Source of the DNA: Hanleya hanleyi
Lineage: Eukaryota; Mollusca; Polyplacophora; Lepidopleurida; Hanleyidae
Reading direction: 5' to 3'
Assembly (NCBI GenBank): GCA_036873755.1
Contig: JAVTVY010036947.1
Coordinates: 1-64,000, forward strand
DNA length: 64,000 bases
Shown: positions 46,530 through 57,965 of the stretch, one piece after another
Position numbering within the stretch: the stretch's first letter is position 1
How the letters are laid out: the number at the start of each line of letters is the position of its first letter
Made by a program: the position numbers and the translations under genes
The notes under the pieces: model-generated
Databases searched by the model: none
What the model was told of the DNA's origin: nothing
What the model saw: only the letters and a program-made list of their open reading frames with translations

Positions 46530-48518
46530 CTACACTATGTATAACCTAAACATGCATTATCACTGAATAGTTAATTAAGACGGACAGATTAACTAATACT
46601 ATTGTTTAATCATGCCAAATTATAGAAAAAATAAGAAAACAATGCTCAAAATTGTTTTTGTCAATATTTCAACCTTGGTACACATTCATACGAGTTCAAA
46701 GTACAACAATGTACAGAAAGGGAGAAATGTCCTAAGAGGGAAAAGTCTGTAAGGGGAAATGTCCGCAGGGGGGAATGTCCGCGCACCAAGCTGTTGATAT
46801 GTATATATATATCGAACATCGATTTTGTTACGAGAAAACAGTAATGGCTTAATTTTTGACGATCTGCACATTTTGTCTTTGACGTTTCTTCGATATCAAT
46901 CAAATGATCTAAACTGGATATACACTAATACTTGAATCCCAACAATAAAGTTAATGATCTCAATCCCGGACTTAATTATAATTGAAGGTAATCCGTGAAA
47001 AATATATTTTACCAGATATCAGCGACATATGGATCTGATCTCTTCCCGAAGTCTACAGCCTGTTGCAGTTCAATTTACAACTGGGTTAATTTTGGGGAAT
47101 ATGCAATATGCATCACATTATCACAGAAAGAACTATTATATCACACCGATTATATTTCTGGTAGCTTGAGGTTAAAACTACAAATGTGGTTCAGTTTTCA
47201 TTTATCAAAAATATATCCCTTGTTGTAAGCATGGGAAAGAGTGCAAAAGTAAGAACCGCAAATTCAAGCCTGCCGCTGCTATCGGGGCACATCTATTTAG
47301 GACTGACTTCATTTATCTCGAGAATCCAGGATTTGGCCTTTTCAATCTATGTTTACCAAGGAAGACATTTACTAAACCGCACATATAGAAGATATCTGGT
47401 ATTCAAACAAAAAATACATGTAACTTTGCCCTGGAAAATAATTTGGATAATATGTATCGACATAGGATAATGATAATAAGATTAGATTAGATTAGATATC
47501 TAACCTCACCCGGATATAATAAATTCACAATGTCTCATTGATTCCATGGGCTAAAATGAGGAGAGGCAGCATAACTTTGCTCGCTCCTTCCCCCTCCCGC
47601 ATCCCCCCACCCCACAGCATCACCCCAGACCAATACGCTGAATTACATCATTGAGAAGATATACCAACGTTAATTTGAAAATGCCGCTGTATGCATGTAT
47701 GCGTTGAAAGGAACGTTCCTGTAATATCCCAATATTAATACCTTCCACTCCTTATTAACTACGACATATACACATTCCATTTCTGCCCGTATAACTGGGT
47801 GTGTGATCGCGATATTTATAGACACCAAATCTATTTGAGAAAAAACACTATGTATCAGCATATATTATGGTAAGTCTTAAGATGAACCTAAGATGAAGTC
47901 TAATATAAAACATTTAGATTGCCTTCAATATAAAGAAGGCCATACTGTACTCCACATCAAGTTTTCTCTCGTTTTCAAAGTTACTTGAACTGATTTCATC
48001 CTAGAACACTTTACTCGGCAAAACAGATCAGATCTACAACTTATCTGGACGTTTGGACCCTTCGTGCTTATTTCCGCTCACATTTGGTGATTAACAGTAG
48101 ATATGGATAGCTAAACCGCGGTATCGTCTGCGCGTCACCGATAATGCCGATAAGAGACACACCCGTCCTGCCTCACGAACATTTATCTCTACCGTTGCCT
48201 CGGCCCTTGACATCAAAGACCGACCGCTGGGATATAATCGGTGATTTATTTATTTGTCACCACTAACGGAAACACATTTGGGGCACCTAAACGCTGATTT
48301 TTACAAACGTCACCAGTATAATCAGTTTAAGGGGACGATAACACTGGTGACATTAAGGAAAATCAGCAGTATGGTTTAGTGTCAAAACGGAACGCACAAT
48401 ACCGCTAGTGGTGACGTTTTCTTGAAATCATCGATTGCGCCGAAACAAGATCAGTAGGAAAACGGGGCAAGTTACTGGTGATTTTTTGGCACTTTGTCAC
48501 CACAGCTTGTTCACAGTG
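46530..48518. repeat. Right inverted arm of the CACTA-like element
   Basis: Complement of the left arm (25459-28090 without the Kolobok insert). Its inner part is also the tail of tandem unit 3. It ends at ..GCTTGTTCACAGTG followed by the target duplication TCA. Confidence 0.85.
46995..47228 (+). other. 77-codon ORF kept in all arm copies
   Basis: Open frame MKNIFYQISATYGSDLF.. to SKIYPLL and a stop. Homologous ORFs of the same length are at 38742-38975 and 42871-43104 (+) and 27340-27573 (-). No domain is recognised. With so few differences between copies, an open frame can persist by chance, so coding status is doubtful. Confidence 0.25.
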
Positions 48519-48644
48519 TCAGATATTCCGATCTTGTTTATTGCACCGGGTAGCACGATGAATCACACAGATTTTATAATGCTGATTTCGCGAAACTTCG
48601 CGAAATTGAGGGTTTGTTAGCGAAGTTCCACGACAAAAAATGGA

Positions 48645-49060
48645 GAGCTGAGACTCCGTGATTTTGTAGATTATCATATTGGGGTCATTTTGAGCCTATT
48701 TGTATGACCACCGAGCAGAAGATCTTGGGTAGATCCAAAATGGCGGCTATGTGGTGAACCAGAAAAATGGTGTTTTTGTCAAATTTCAAAAAAAAAGTGC
48801 TTTTCTGCATGGAAAAGTCGGAAAACCTATTTTATTTTATATCAGATTATTATTTACTAATTTATCATGCAGTTTTTTGCGAAGAAAACACATGAATAAA
48901 AAAATAGAAAAATCGTCCAAAAATGCCTTTTTTGAATATGACTGACGTCATCATGGCGGCCATCTTAGATTTTTTAAATATTTTCGTGTAGAGCTTGACC
49001 CAAGAAAATAGTGTGGCAAGTTTCAGTCCTCTAGCCTTAGGAATAACGAAAATATAAAGG
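48645..49060 (+). repeat. Dispersed repeat A, copy 4
   Basis: Opposite orientation to copy 3. Landmarks in order: ATCATATTGGGGTCATTTTG, AAAATGGCGGCTATGTGG, AATTTATCATGCAG, AAAAATCGTCCAAAAATGCC, TGACGTCATCATGGCGGCC. It starts just after the CACTA-like element. Confidence 0.85.
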
Positions 49061-49117
49061 GAGCATAGGCCAGATAGAAATCCAACGCATACATTTTCAT
49101 GCTTACAACCCGTCTAC

Positions 49118-49143
49118 TACTCACTCACTCACTCACTCACTCA
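49118..49143. repeat. CACT microsatellite
   Basis: (CACT)n run of about six units. Confidence 0.9.
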
Positions 49144-49278
49144 GGTGCGCATGGGACCCCTCTACACATTAAAAGTGGTTGTAGGTATGCAGAAAATGTG
49201 GTCTACGAAAACCTAAACTAAGTCAGTTTTTCACTTTTGGCCAACTGACTATTTAGTGTTGCCTTTTTTCTTCTACAG

Positions 49279-49502
49279 AAACGGTCAGCGTTAGACTGGT
49301 TGACACAAATAGCCATCAATCAAACGAAAGATACCAGCGAGATGTCAGCATGAACGTCGCGAATTCTTTGACGTTTGTCTTCCAAGTGGAAGGAACTCCG
49401 ACAACTTTGGCTCTCAAGCGCAACGAAAATATTGAGGTCACAAAACCCGTATATGTTATGCGTGATGGGTATATACAGTCTGAAAATGTCCCTCCCTTGT
49501 CC
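49279..49502 (+). CDS. ADAM/ADAMTS-like metalloproteinase, exon 2 (propeptide)
   Basis: The acceptor TTTTTTCTTCTACAG ends at 49278; the exon starts in phase with exon 1 (g|aa = Glu46) and runs 74 full codons to a donor GTAAGT at 49503. It encodes residues 47-120. The segment SLTFVFQVEGTPTTLALKRN followed by ..KPVYVMRDG is characteristic of the reprolysin-family propeptide, where a beta-strand LxLKRN block precedes the prodomain core. The upstream intron is 26.6 kb, most of it transposon. Exact family member (ADAM, ADAMTS or an invertebrate-specific branch) cannot be settled from the propeptide. Confidence 0.82.
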
Positions 49503-50389
49503 GTAAGTATCCTTAAGAATTTGATGGCAAGCCGGAAACTCCAGACAGGGTGGTCCCTCATTATGTCAGATGAATTATCCTTGCCTACAGACGTTTAGAA
49601 CGTAATTGTCATTTGTAACTAATACTTTACTGTTTGAATTTCTCTTCGTTTCAAGTCGGGCCGTTCTATATTGTTAACAGAATTCTGAGTGTATTAGTCG
49701 AGGTTTCAACAAAGATATTCTCGATATATATTTCAGTGCAAATATACGTCACACAAAGGAAATCATGTGTAGAGTGCGTGTTGAGACGCATCGATTCATA
49801 TAAGCTGGGAAATCTGGTTCTTATTTAAACACTCTAGATCCGGGTACTTAACGCTCATTTAAGCTATGGATGGACGTACGTCTCTCGTTCTCTTTGTACG
49901 CTCCATGATGAATACCGATATATTTGTGTTTCATTCCAGCTGGAGGCGCTTTGAGCATTCATGATCAGTTAACGGGAACTGGTAGTTGATTTATCGTACT
50001 TCAGCGACCAAAATTAAAGCGATAACCGGGACAATATCCCTTCATCCTGGATGAATTTACGTGGACGGGGCTGATATCCCCACCCCCTCATTTCCCACCA
50101 GTATACAAAATTATACCAATCGCATGAAGGATTCTGTTCCCTCCTTCAATTGCATCGTTGAACATACATGAATCCTGTTAGCTATAGTTTCGATATAAAT
50201 TCTCAAAAATTCTCTCACGTGAACAGACGGCATAACTCGGGTGTAGCAAATGGTATGTTTTGTAGCGAATTCTGTGAATGATGCTATACAAACTCGTACA
50301 CAATATGAAGTGTTGATGTGTAGGACATAAATAGTACAAAATCAAGAGCATGCTGGCATAAGGCAACAGTCTACTATTAATTCCGTTAC

Positions 50390-50725
50390 TTGTTATGTAT
50401 TAGCGTCAAAAATCGGCAAAAACCCAGAAGAGTCACGATGCATAAATCCACCTGGCATGTCAATATTTACCTTGTAGGACATTACCAGAAAATTTTTTAA
50501 CTTGGTGTGTTGTTACCAAATGTCTTTCAACTTGTAAACAGAGAGCCTGTTCACCTCCAACACCAGGAAGTACAGTTTGAAACCTCATCTGCAATTTGAA
50601 ATATCAAATTTAACAGAAATGCTGATCCTAATAAAATCTACAAAGATCTGCTCTCAAATTCCTAAACAAAGTAGGTCGTGGGCACTGACCCGGAGGTGAT
50701 TAACTCCGATCTAATGCCTGCCAGT
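50390..50725 (+). repeat. Long direct repeat flanking the Mutator-like remnant, left copy
   Basis: It shares with 54285-54715 TATGTATTAGCGTCAAAAAT, AGAAGAGTCACGATGCATA, GGCATGTCA..TATTTACCTTGT, CATCTGCAATTTGAAATATC and GTGGGCACTGACCC in the same order and orientation. It is about 95 bp shorter than the right copy through internal deletions. Confidence 0.8.
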
Positions 50726-51589
50726 CATGGAACCATTGTTAAAATAAAGAATGCTCTCATCTGAACAAAAAATACCCATCTTCAAACTATCCTGAGAAGG
50801 CACAAATAAAAGTATTCAAAGACAGAGATTTTACAACTTAAGTAAGAAGGGTATCCCCTTTATCATTTCCTCTCATTTTGTCCCATATGACTATTGGGGT
50901 GCAAATAAAAAGTACAATATCTCACTAACATGTAAGTATTCTTTGGTAATAAAGTACACAGTAGACTATCCGTCTGCCTATAATAAAAGGTATGCAGCAT
51001 TGATTAGATATGTCAAAGACTATTTTTAATAATTTGTTTACTATTTTAATTCAATTTTCATGTTTTTTCAATTAAAACTTCAAAATAAAAAAAATAAATT
51101 CAAGATATGACAAAACATAATCTGTATAAAAGCTGTTTAGTTAGGCTACATCTGGTAAAAAATCCCTCATGACAGTGGATAATTTCTCCATGTACATGTA
51201 ATCAGTGGGTCATCCCAGGATTATCTCATGGGTGTTACAACTGATGTTGATAGAGAGATCAAAAACATGTTTAAATATATAATAGGTCATACCAATATAC
51301 ATGTACATAGTTGTGTACACAACACATTCAACAATATAACACTGCGTTGTTCATGGTTTACACAACCCCCAAATAAAGAATATATGTTAGTTCAATTGAA
51401 TGTAGCTACAGAGAATCAACATCTTGTTGGCAGTAATAGACAGATGAAGTTATCAAATTTAAAGTTATTATTACAGAAAAAACTGACAAAAATAGAGAAA
51501 TACGTCCTTTTGTTTCATTTTAAGTCAACTGCTGCAATGTTTGCAAAGGGACCACACCTGTAAAAACAAAACAGAGAAAAAGTATATAC

Positions 51590-53545
51590 AAATGGGAATA
51601 AAATCCAATGCCAACATATCTGATGATCACTTGCTCATCTCTGCTACATTAACCAACATAAAGGGTAAAGAGAGAAGGAAGTTGACTCACTTTAAAAAAG
51701 GACATCCTGGACACCCCATATTAGCTGTGGCCGACAGTTCAGATGTGATCCCTGTTCCTGGGCCATCATCTGAAGGTGCTGTAGTAACGAGGAGGTTACA
51801 ACAAGATGAGCTCACCTTCGTTACAAAATCTAGCATAGACAGTTGAAGCTACAGACCCCGAGGGCATCCTCGGATCCATGAAATTACTACGGCCAAAGAA
51901 ACCGGCTTCAAATCGGAAAAACATAAGAGATAAAAATACTGATGATACACAAGGCATGAGAATGATTAATAACAGCAAATGGTTGAGATGTGGAATGATG
52001 TGATAGAGCAGCATAGAGTTACTTCCCCTGATTGTGATATTCTGAAAGTTATCATAGGCAGTGAAAAAAGTGGGATTTGGGATGGTCCCAATCTTTGCAG
52101 CGTGTTAATTGTCAATATCTTTCTCGCCATTATAAACTTTATGAAGAAGTTAAGACAAACAAACCTGGACCAAATGTTGCTGCGATTAACTTATCCCTGC
52201 TAGCCGGTCTGCAAGACACACCAATGGGGAATTCCAGAGCCAGGTTTCTGTTAGCATCAGTGAAGGTTCCGCCTCCAGCCCGAAGTGGCATGCAAAAGAC
52301 AGCAAACATGATTGGAACTGCTGTAACAAGGTTGAATAAGACAGACACGAGAAAAAAGTGGAAGCCGTAAAAGAAGTTAACAAAGTTCGCGGTGTTGCAA
52401 TGACTGAGGTGAACTTAGCTGTTGATGCGTGATATAACAGCACCAAAATTACAAGATCAAGAAAGACAACAGACAGAAAATATATTGTTGCTGCTGTATT
52501 CCAGAATAAATTATGTTGGACTGGTGCATGGCTTAGAGGAAAAGGAATGAATGTAAAGTACCCGGGTGGGCATGAAGATTGCACCGCAACTCTCAATGCG
52601 AATGTGCCATGGTCAGAGATTGAGATGGGGAAGGCCATGTGAAGTGATATTGCTATGCAGGAGATGTTGATAAGATATGTCACAGCAGATGGAGATGGAA
52701 CATATGCAAAGGGGATGCAGGTTGGAATGCAAATCCTTCATCCCATGTGAAAAGTGACCAGGCTGGCAGACCCAACTCATTTTGGGAGATCCCAGTTCAG
52801 AAAATGTAACAGTGCTAAGTTTAGTGATGATGTGTTTTGTTAAAAGACACAATAAATTAAAAAGTAAGCCCAGCAATTCTTGAGTCGGGATGTAAAAGCT
52901 AGATGCAGCATGGTATTCAAAGAGCTGATGAAAGTACATAGTGGCAATTTACAGAAAATCTAAAACCTTCTTCCGAGAGTGCTGGAGGCCACACTTCTCT
53001 GTTACACTGGATATTGTTCGAAATGTCGAAGAAACTCTTTGGTGTGTAGAGGGGTCATTCGAATAGTTGGTGGCTGCGATCCATGCTCCTTGCTACCCAC
53101 AAGATCTCCAATCTGAATATGACTGCAAATGACAAATTTTTTCTCCAGGAGATTCTGAAAATGAAATTAAGTGAAAGTGCTCTGATGCAACTGAGATTCA
53201 ATACAGACACACATAAATGCGAAGCCATCAATAGATCTATAAGTGTATCCTTACCCAAGAATGTGAAGTTCTCTAGAAATCTTCCTGGTCGAGCATCATC
53301 AACCATCCACCGGATAAACAATGAGTTGGGATCCTCCATGATAGCCAAAGTTGAATGATTGGGATCTCTCTCACCTAGAGCTACAAAAAGTTTAAAGCAG
53401 ATGTAGATTGACTTGAAGTACCATAAAAGCCATGGAAACAGTCTTGTTTTGAAAAAGCGAAAACGCAAGCAAACAGGAGCTAAAATCTACAAGCATTTGA
53501 ACTATAAACAGGGCAATTCAGAAGATACTGACTATAAAAAGGTCA
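51590..53545 (+). pseudogene. Decayed Mutator-like (MULE) transposase
   Basis: A long protein can be followed on the plus strand through several stops and frameshifts: a basic start with KERRKLTHFKKGHPGHPIL, a middle part with VRGVAMTEVNLAVDA and KYIVAAVFQNKLCWTGAWLR, then KVTRLADPTHFGRSQFRKCN, VKARCSMVFKELM, a Cys-rich YCSKCRRNS, LATHKISNLNMTANDK, SISVSLPKNVKFSRNLPGR and a basic end KKRKRKQ. This matches, from memory, the proteins annotated as Mutator-like transposases that are abundant in molluscan genomes. The catalytic acidic residues cannot be placed with certainty. Separate ORFs in the track-length range (51541-51846, 52077-52370, 53083-53358) are its surviving pieces. Confidence 0.65.
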
Positions 53546-53559
53546 ATTAGATGATGCCC

Positions 53560-54280
53560 TACAGGACTACACATATGGAAACCGATTTAACATTAAAAAA
53601 AGTCACATTAATCAATGACTCAATTATCACATTTTATTTATCTTCTTAAAGTTTCAAATGCATAAGTCATTTTGGATTTTCTTTGTATGTGGAACAAACA
53701 TCTGAGTTTTTACAGGTGATCCGAAAATTATTAATTTCATGTGATTCCAGGCGGATATGGAGTGGATTTATACATAAATGATTGTGACATAAATGAGAGC
53801 AAACCAGCCAGCTTTGAACCGAGGTCTAAATTTTGAATAAAGATTATATAATTGAATCTATGCGTATTTCGTTTCTTCCATTTATAATCCCTTGGACCTG
53901 GAAAGCTAATTCGACCATATCTGCCAGTGGTATTGAGTGGACCCTGTCATATTCTGCATTGACCATTTGACCCTAGCACTGACAATTCAGCCATTTTTTG
54001 CCTATATTTTCTCCAATATGTCTCCATTTTGTAACAAAATAGCGTAAGAATACAAGTGATATTATCCATCATTATCACTCTTTTTTTAATGATTAAAAAT
54101 TAATAAAATTAATTTAAAAAAGAATTTAATTTAATTAAAAATTAATTAAATTGGGAATAATCTCAATATTTGCATGTTGTTCATGAGTCAGCCTGAAAAA
54201 AATTGGGCTGATCAAGTCAAAGCTATAGCCACTTTGAAGTGTTCTGGTCAAATGTGAAAATGTCAGGTGACAGGCAGCAG
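53560..54280. other. No gene; right flank of the MULE remnant
   Basis: AT-rich noncoding sequence with a TTAATTAAAATTAA-type tract near 54100-54150. Confidence 0.45.
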
Positions 54281-54284
54281 TTGC

Positions 54285-54715
54285 TTGCTATGTATTAGCG
54301 TCAAAAATCGGTAAAAAAACAAGAAGAGTCACGATGCATACACCCAACTGGCATGTCAGTATTTACCTTGTGGGACATTACCAGTGAAAGTCTTGACAGA
54401 CATTGACCATGGAAATTTCAACTTACCGCCATTGGCAGCTGAGTGGTGTTGCCGAATATCATTCAATTTATAAACAGAGAGCCCTTTCACCTCCACTCCT
54501 CATGTGTCCTTCCACCATGCTTTCCCCCAATGTAGCCAAATCAACAAGAGGAAGTACAGTTTAAAGCCTCATCTGCAATTTGAAATATCAAATTTACCAG
54601 AAATGCTGAATAATCCCACCTAATAAAATCCACAAAGATCTGCTCTCAAATTTCTCAACAAATTAGGATGTGGGCACTGACCCAGAAGTGATTAAGTCCG
54701 ATCTGATGCCATACA
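54285..54715 (+). repeat. Long direct repeat flanking the Mutator-like remnant, right copy
   Basis: Longer partner of 50390-50725. It includes an extra block with CATGTGTCCTTCCACCATGC.. absent from the left copy. The ends are not sharply defined. Confidence 0.8.
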
Positions 54716-54897
54716 TAAGGCACACAGGGTCTCATATATGCTGCTACCTGGTTGATTTAGGCGAGGGGATTCCTCTCAGAGGGAGGCGGGGATGGGGGGT
54801 TGTTATAATGCTACAAACAGTATTCCGCGTTATCCATCCATATACACTATTCCATGCCCCAATGTTTCAAGCACCTGCAATCAGACTGTTTGATTAT
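54715..54897 (+). repeat. Dispersed repeat E, copy 2
   Basis: Inverted counterpart of 5285-5472. It follows directly on the right direct repeat. Confidence 0.65.
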
Positions 54898-55689
54898 GTA
54901 ATGCTATATCCAGACTCCTCCTCTTGAGGAGAGTTATCATTCTCCTTCTCAGTCACTCTCCTAATTCTTTCTCTAGAAGAGTTGTTAATCACCCTTTTGT
55001 TCGACCGACCGTCCGTTAAGATTTGTTGTTTTTGAGAATCAATTAGTTTTCAGTCTGAAAATCTACACCGAGACAATCCCATGAAGTGTCTTCACACTAC
55101 TTTTCAGAATCCATCAAACCGTCGTAACTTTAGATCCACACCCCCTCGTTGCACATACGCACGCTACCATACTGTTTGAATTCCCTCTCGTCTGCATAGC
55201 TACCATGTCTACCCTATTGCCTCGACGGAGAAATTTGCGCTAGTCCAGAGCTTGTGTTATTTCATGAGTCACAAGAACCCTTTAATGTCGCGTTTAATTA
55301 ATGTAAGTATTACCAGTTGATCTACTGAACATTGTCGTGCATTAAATTTGCTGAAGTTAGTGTTTCTACATGGCCTGGTTAAATTGAAAGTCGGAGTACC
55401 TCTGAGTCGGTCGGCCAGTTAATACGTCACCACAGCATTCTGCTTCTTTCACACTCAAACTCTCCGCTGACTTTTACCCTGACATGTAGAGACTGGTTGA
55501 ATGACAGCCTTTACCTGTGCCACAGTGCTGAAATCTTTGGTAATTCAAATATAGCGAAGCATATTCTGACGTTGTCCTAGCTAGTTCGAAGTTAAACTGA
55601 TATTTGTTTATTATGTACGGAGTCAGGAAGTAGCCAACTGTATGGAGTTAATGGTACTTCCTACTTCCCCGACCAAACTTTCTGCGCTA

Positions 55690-56130
55690 TCTCCTGAACG
55701 ACATAAATATGATAGCTGACATTCTGCGAATTTATAGTTTATCATATTGGGGTCATTTGGAGCCTATTTGCATGACCCCCCGAGTAGAGGATCATGGGTA
55801 AATTCAAGATGGCGGCCACGCGGGGTAGCAGAAAAATGATGTTTTCGTCATATTTCTAAAAAAATTGTGCATTTTCCAGATGAACAGTAGGCAAAAACTA
55901 TTTTATTCCACATCACATTAATATTTACTAATTTATCGCACAGTTTTTGCGGAGAAATTGGATAAATGAAAAATTAAAAAAATCTAAGCGAAAAATCGAC
56001 CCAAAAATGGCGTCTTTGAAAATGGCGCCACTGTGACGTCATCAAAGCGGCCATCTTGGATTTTTTTTACATTTTGTAGTTAAACTCGTCCCAAGGGCAT
56101 AGTGTGGTAAATTTCAGTCCCACGGGTTCC
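55690..56130 (+). repeat. Dispersed repeat A, copy 5
   Basis: Same orientation as copy 4: ATCATATTGGGGTCATTTGG, CAAGATGGCGGCC (55805-55817), ATTTATCGCACAG, CGACCCAAAAATGGCG, TGACGTCATCAAAGCGGCC. Confidence 0.85.
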
Positions 56131-56269
56131 TGTTGCTTTAATGCATTTTGCTGAGAAGCAACAGGAACTTGATCATGTGATGTAGAGCACTGTAATATCA
56201 CTTGTCTTTATTGCATCATGTGAGTGTCCTGTCAGGGTCTTGTGTGCTGTCCTCGGTGTTTTATAGGGT

Positions 56270-56422
56270 GGATGAACGGTGTTTGGTTCCATGCTGCTTC
56301 AAAGATGTCTTTGAAGTAGCAGGGACGCAACTTGGCTGAGTGGTGCTTAGTTGGTTCGTCGCAATATAGCTGAAATATTGTTGAAAGCGCCGTTAAAATC
56401 TATTCACGCGCTCACTCACCCT
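56270..56422 (+). repeat. tRNA-type SINE, 3' part, with CACT tail
   Basis: CAATATAGCTGAAATATTGT, then TGAAAGCGCCGTTAAAATC and CGCTCACTCACC match the well-known 3' part of SINEs scattered through molluscan genomes (typical core: ATTGCTGAGTGCGGCGTTAAA). A tRNA-like 5' head may lie at 56270-56350, but A and B boxes are not clear. This is the best taxonomic pointer in the window. Confidence 0.6.
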
Positions 56423-56439
56423 AGCTTGAGCGGCAACAA

Positions 56440-56850
56440 AATATTTAGGGGGCCGAAATGGCCCGTTCCCAGGCCTGGACAGGTCCCAAAAAGCCCAGTC
56501 CAGATAGGGTTAATATATATCCAGGATGTTTCATTTTTTGTAGCTACCTCGAGGGATTTGCTGGTCAGTAAGGAAGCAGGTCAAGATTTGCACCGTGTAA
56601 AGCGGTCCATTTTTCACGCATGCCCGGTCTGATTGGGACGCGCTGCAGCCAGATTTTGTTATCGGCGCGGTCGAAAGTTCACGCTGGCCCTGTCCGTTTG
56701 GACCGATCCAAAACGTTCTTTCCACCGCGGCACGAACAAAGTTATTCGCCGACCAATAATGCCCACGTCCAGAAAGTACCTATAACACTGCAGGGAACGG
56801 TCCATATCGACCGATCGTATATGGACGTGGGACCGGTCCAAAGCTGAGAG
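56440..56850. repeat. GC-rich stretch with repeat A end and CGGTCC words
   Basis: It starts with CCAGGCCTGGACAGGTCC and CCAGATAGGGTTAAT, the outer end of repeat A (compare 62115-62165). The rest holds scattered GGACCGATC, CGGTCC and GGACGTGGGACC words in both orientations and a run of ORFs on both strands, without a recognisable protein. Confidence 0.4.
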
Positions 56851-57849
56851 AGTTGGCCCGCGTACACGGTCTGTTTTTCTCGCGGAAATGCAAACAGAAC
56901 GATTTAAATTTTGACACGCTTCCTAACTCAATGGAAATTACTCCATATTATTACCCAATCAGTGAAGTAACCGTGTGTATACGCTTTTCCAAAACTGATG
57001 GAGAAAACAGTGGAACTCTTCATATTTGAAGTGACAAATATCTGTATCCTGTGACCTGAAGTAGGGCAAGACTGTCTAGGATGTGATGAAAACACTTTCC
57101 TGTTGTTCATAGTTATGAAACTCTTCTACTAAATTAAGTTTATAAGCTGAGAGAAATGCTCACTGCTCACTGTTCAAATCGAATTCATTTTTGTCACAGA
57201 ATTGAAATCAGTAATAAAGGATCATAAATTTTGATATCTCCTGGCATTCTGGGCCTACCAAAACCTCTGTATATGGATTAAATTTATCTCCCTACGCAGA
57301 AGAGTTTCAATGCGTTCGGCACAGCACTGTAACCCAAACCGTGGATATTGTATACATTATCTAACACGATAGTAGTGATTTAGAGAAGGCAGTATTTCGC
57401 CAATATAGTTCTGTTTCTTTTAATTTCATTGATATTATTCCAAGTTGATTGCTATATATGGCAATTTCACCCATCACCTAATCTGAATGTAGCACTGGGG
57501 CAGATACATGCAGGTTATCATTTGGCACCAGTATAATCTTGCAAATTCAAAGAAGCTTTTCGGCCTGAGAGAAAACAGTGTGCCAGTTACTGTGGTTTAA
57601 CGTATATCTCGATTGAGAACAAATTTGCATCTCCAGAGAACTTGTTTAAGACTCACATAAACATGTTTTGTTTTTAAAGTAAGGGCCGTATATTTCTTTA
57701 TGGTGAAAGGCTGCCTAATATACAAAAGGTGGGGAAAATGACGATGTCTGGCGACTAGATAGGAACCATATCGCTCCACTGGAAAGCTTTCCTAGGCACC
57801 TCACATTCAGACACGAGAATACGGCGGATTATTGCATGTAGCCTTAGTA

Positions 57850-57965
57850 TCTCAGCCGCGCTTTTATTGCAGCTGTTCATGTGAAGTCTATGAATTATCC
57901 ATACGGCCACTAGCACCGGCTTAAGCGGAATTAGATACGCGAGCTCGAGTGCTGTGATGACAAAA
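57850..57965 (+). repeat. Repeat D, copy 1
   Basis: ATCTCAGCCGCGCTTTTATT, then GTTCATGTG and CATACGGCCACTAGCACCGG followed by AAGCGGAATTAGAT. Matches 60895-61005 and the outer part of R1 copy 2 (12705-12820). Confidence 0.65.

Larger units (their letters stand above)
43797..47913 (+). repeat. Internal tandem unit 3 of the CACTA-like element
   Basis: About 4117 bp, near-identical to unit 2 up to about 46640. From there to its end it diverges more and instead resembles the left arm (for example the ORF starts MKNIFYQISAT rather than MNNIFHQIAAT). It continues without a break into the right terminal arm, so it is probably the ancestral unit. Confidence 0.9.
25459..48518. mobile_element. Giant (23,060 bp) CACTA/EnSpm-like composite element in intron 1
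   Basis: The ends are CACTGTGAACAAGC at 25459 and its exact complement at 48505-48518. They are flanked by the 3-bp direct repeat TCA (25456-25458, 48519-48521). A CACTG start and a 3-bp target duplication fit the CACTA/EnSpm (CMC) superfamily. The inverted arms are about 2 kb (25459-28090, less the Kolobok insert, against 46530-48518). The outer 410 bp hold nine TCACC/GGTGA motifs in both orientations, like the subterminal repeats bound by CACTA transposases. The interior has a 7-kb unique part and three tandem units. No transposase ORF is present, so it would need help in trans. Confidence 0.7.

Noticed and set aside
51228..51563. 111-codon ORF as a separate gene
   Set aside because: No motif and no splice context; it lies just before the Mutator-like remnant and may be element sequence, but I cannot support a call.
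50390..54715. LTR retrotransposon
   Set aside because: The direct repeats lack TG..CA ends, primer-binding site and polypurine tract, and the coding remnant looks like a Mutator-type transposase with no gag or RT.
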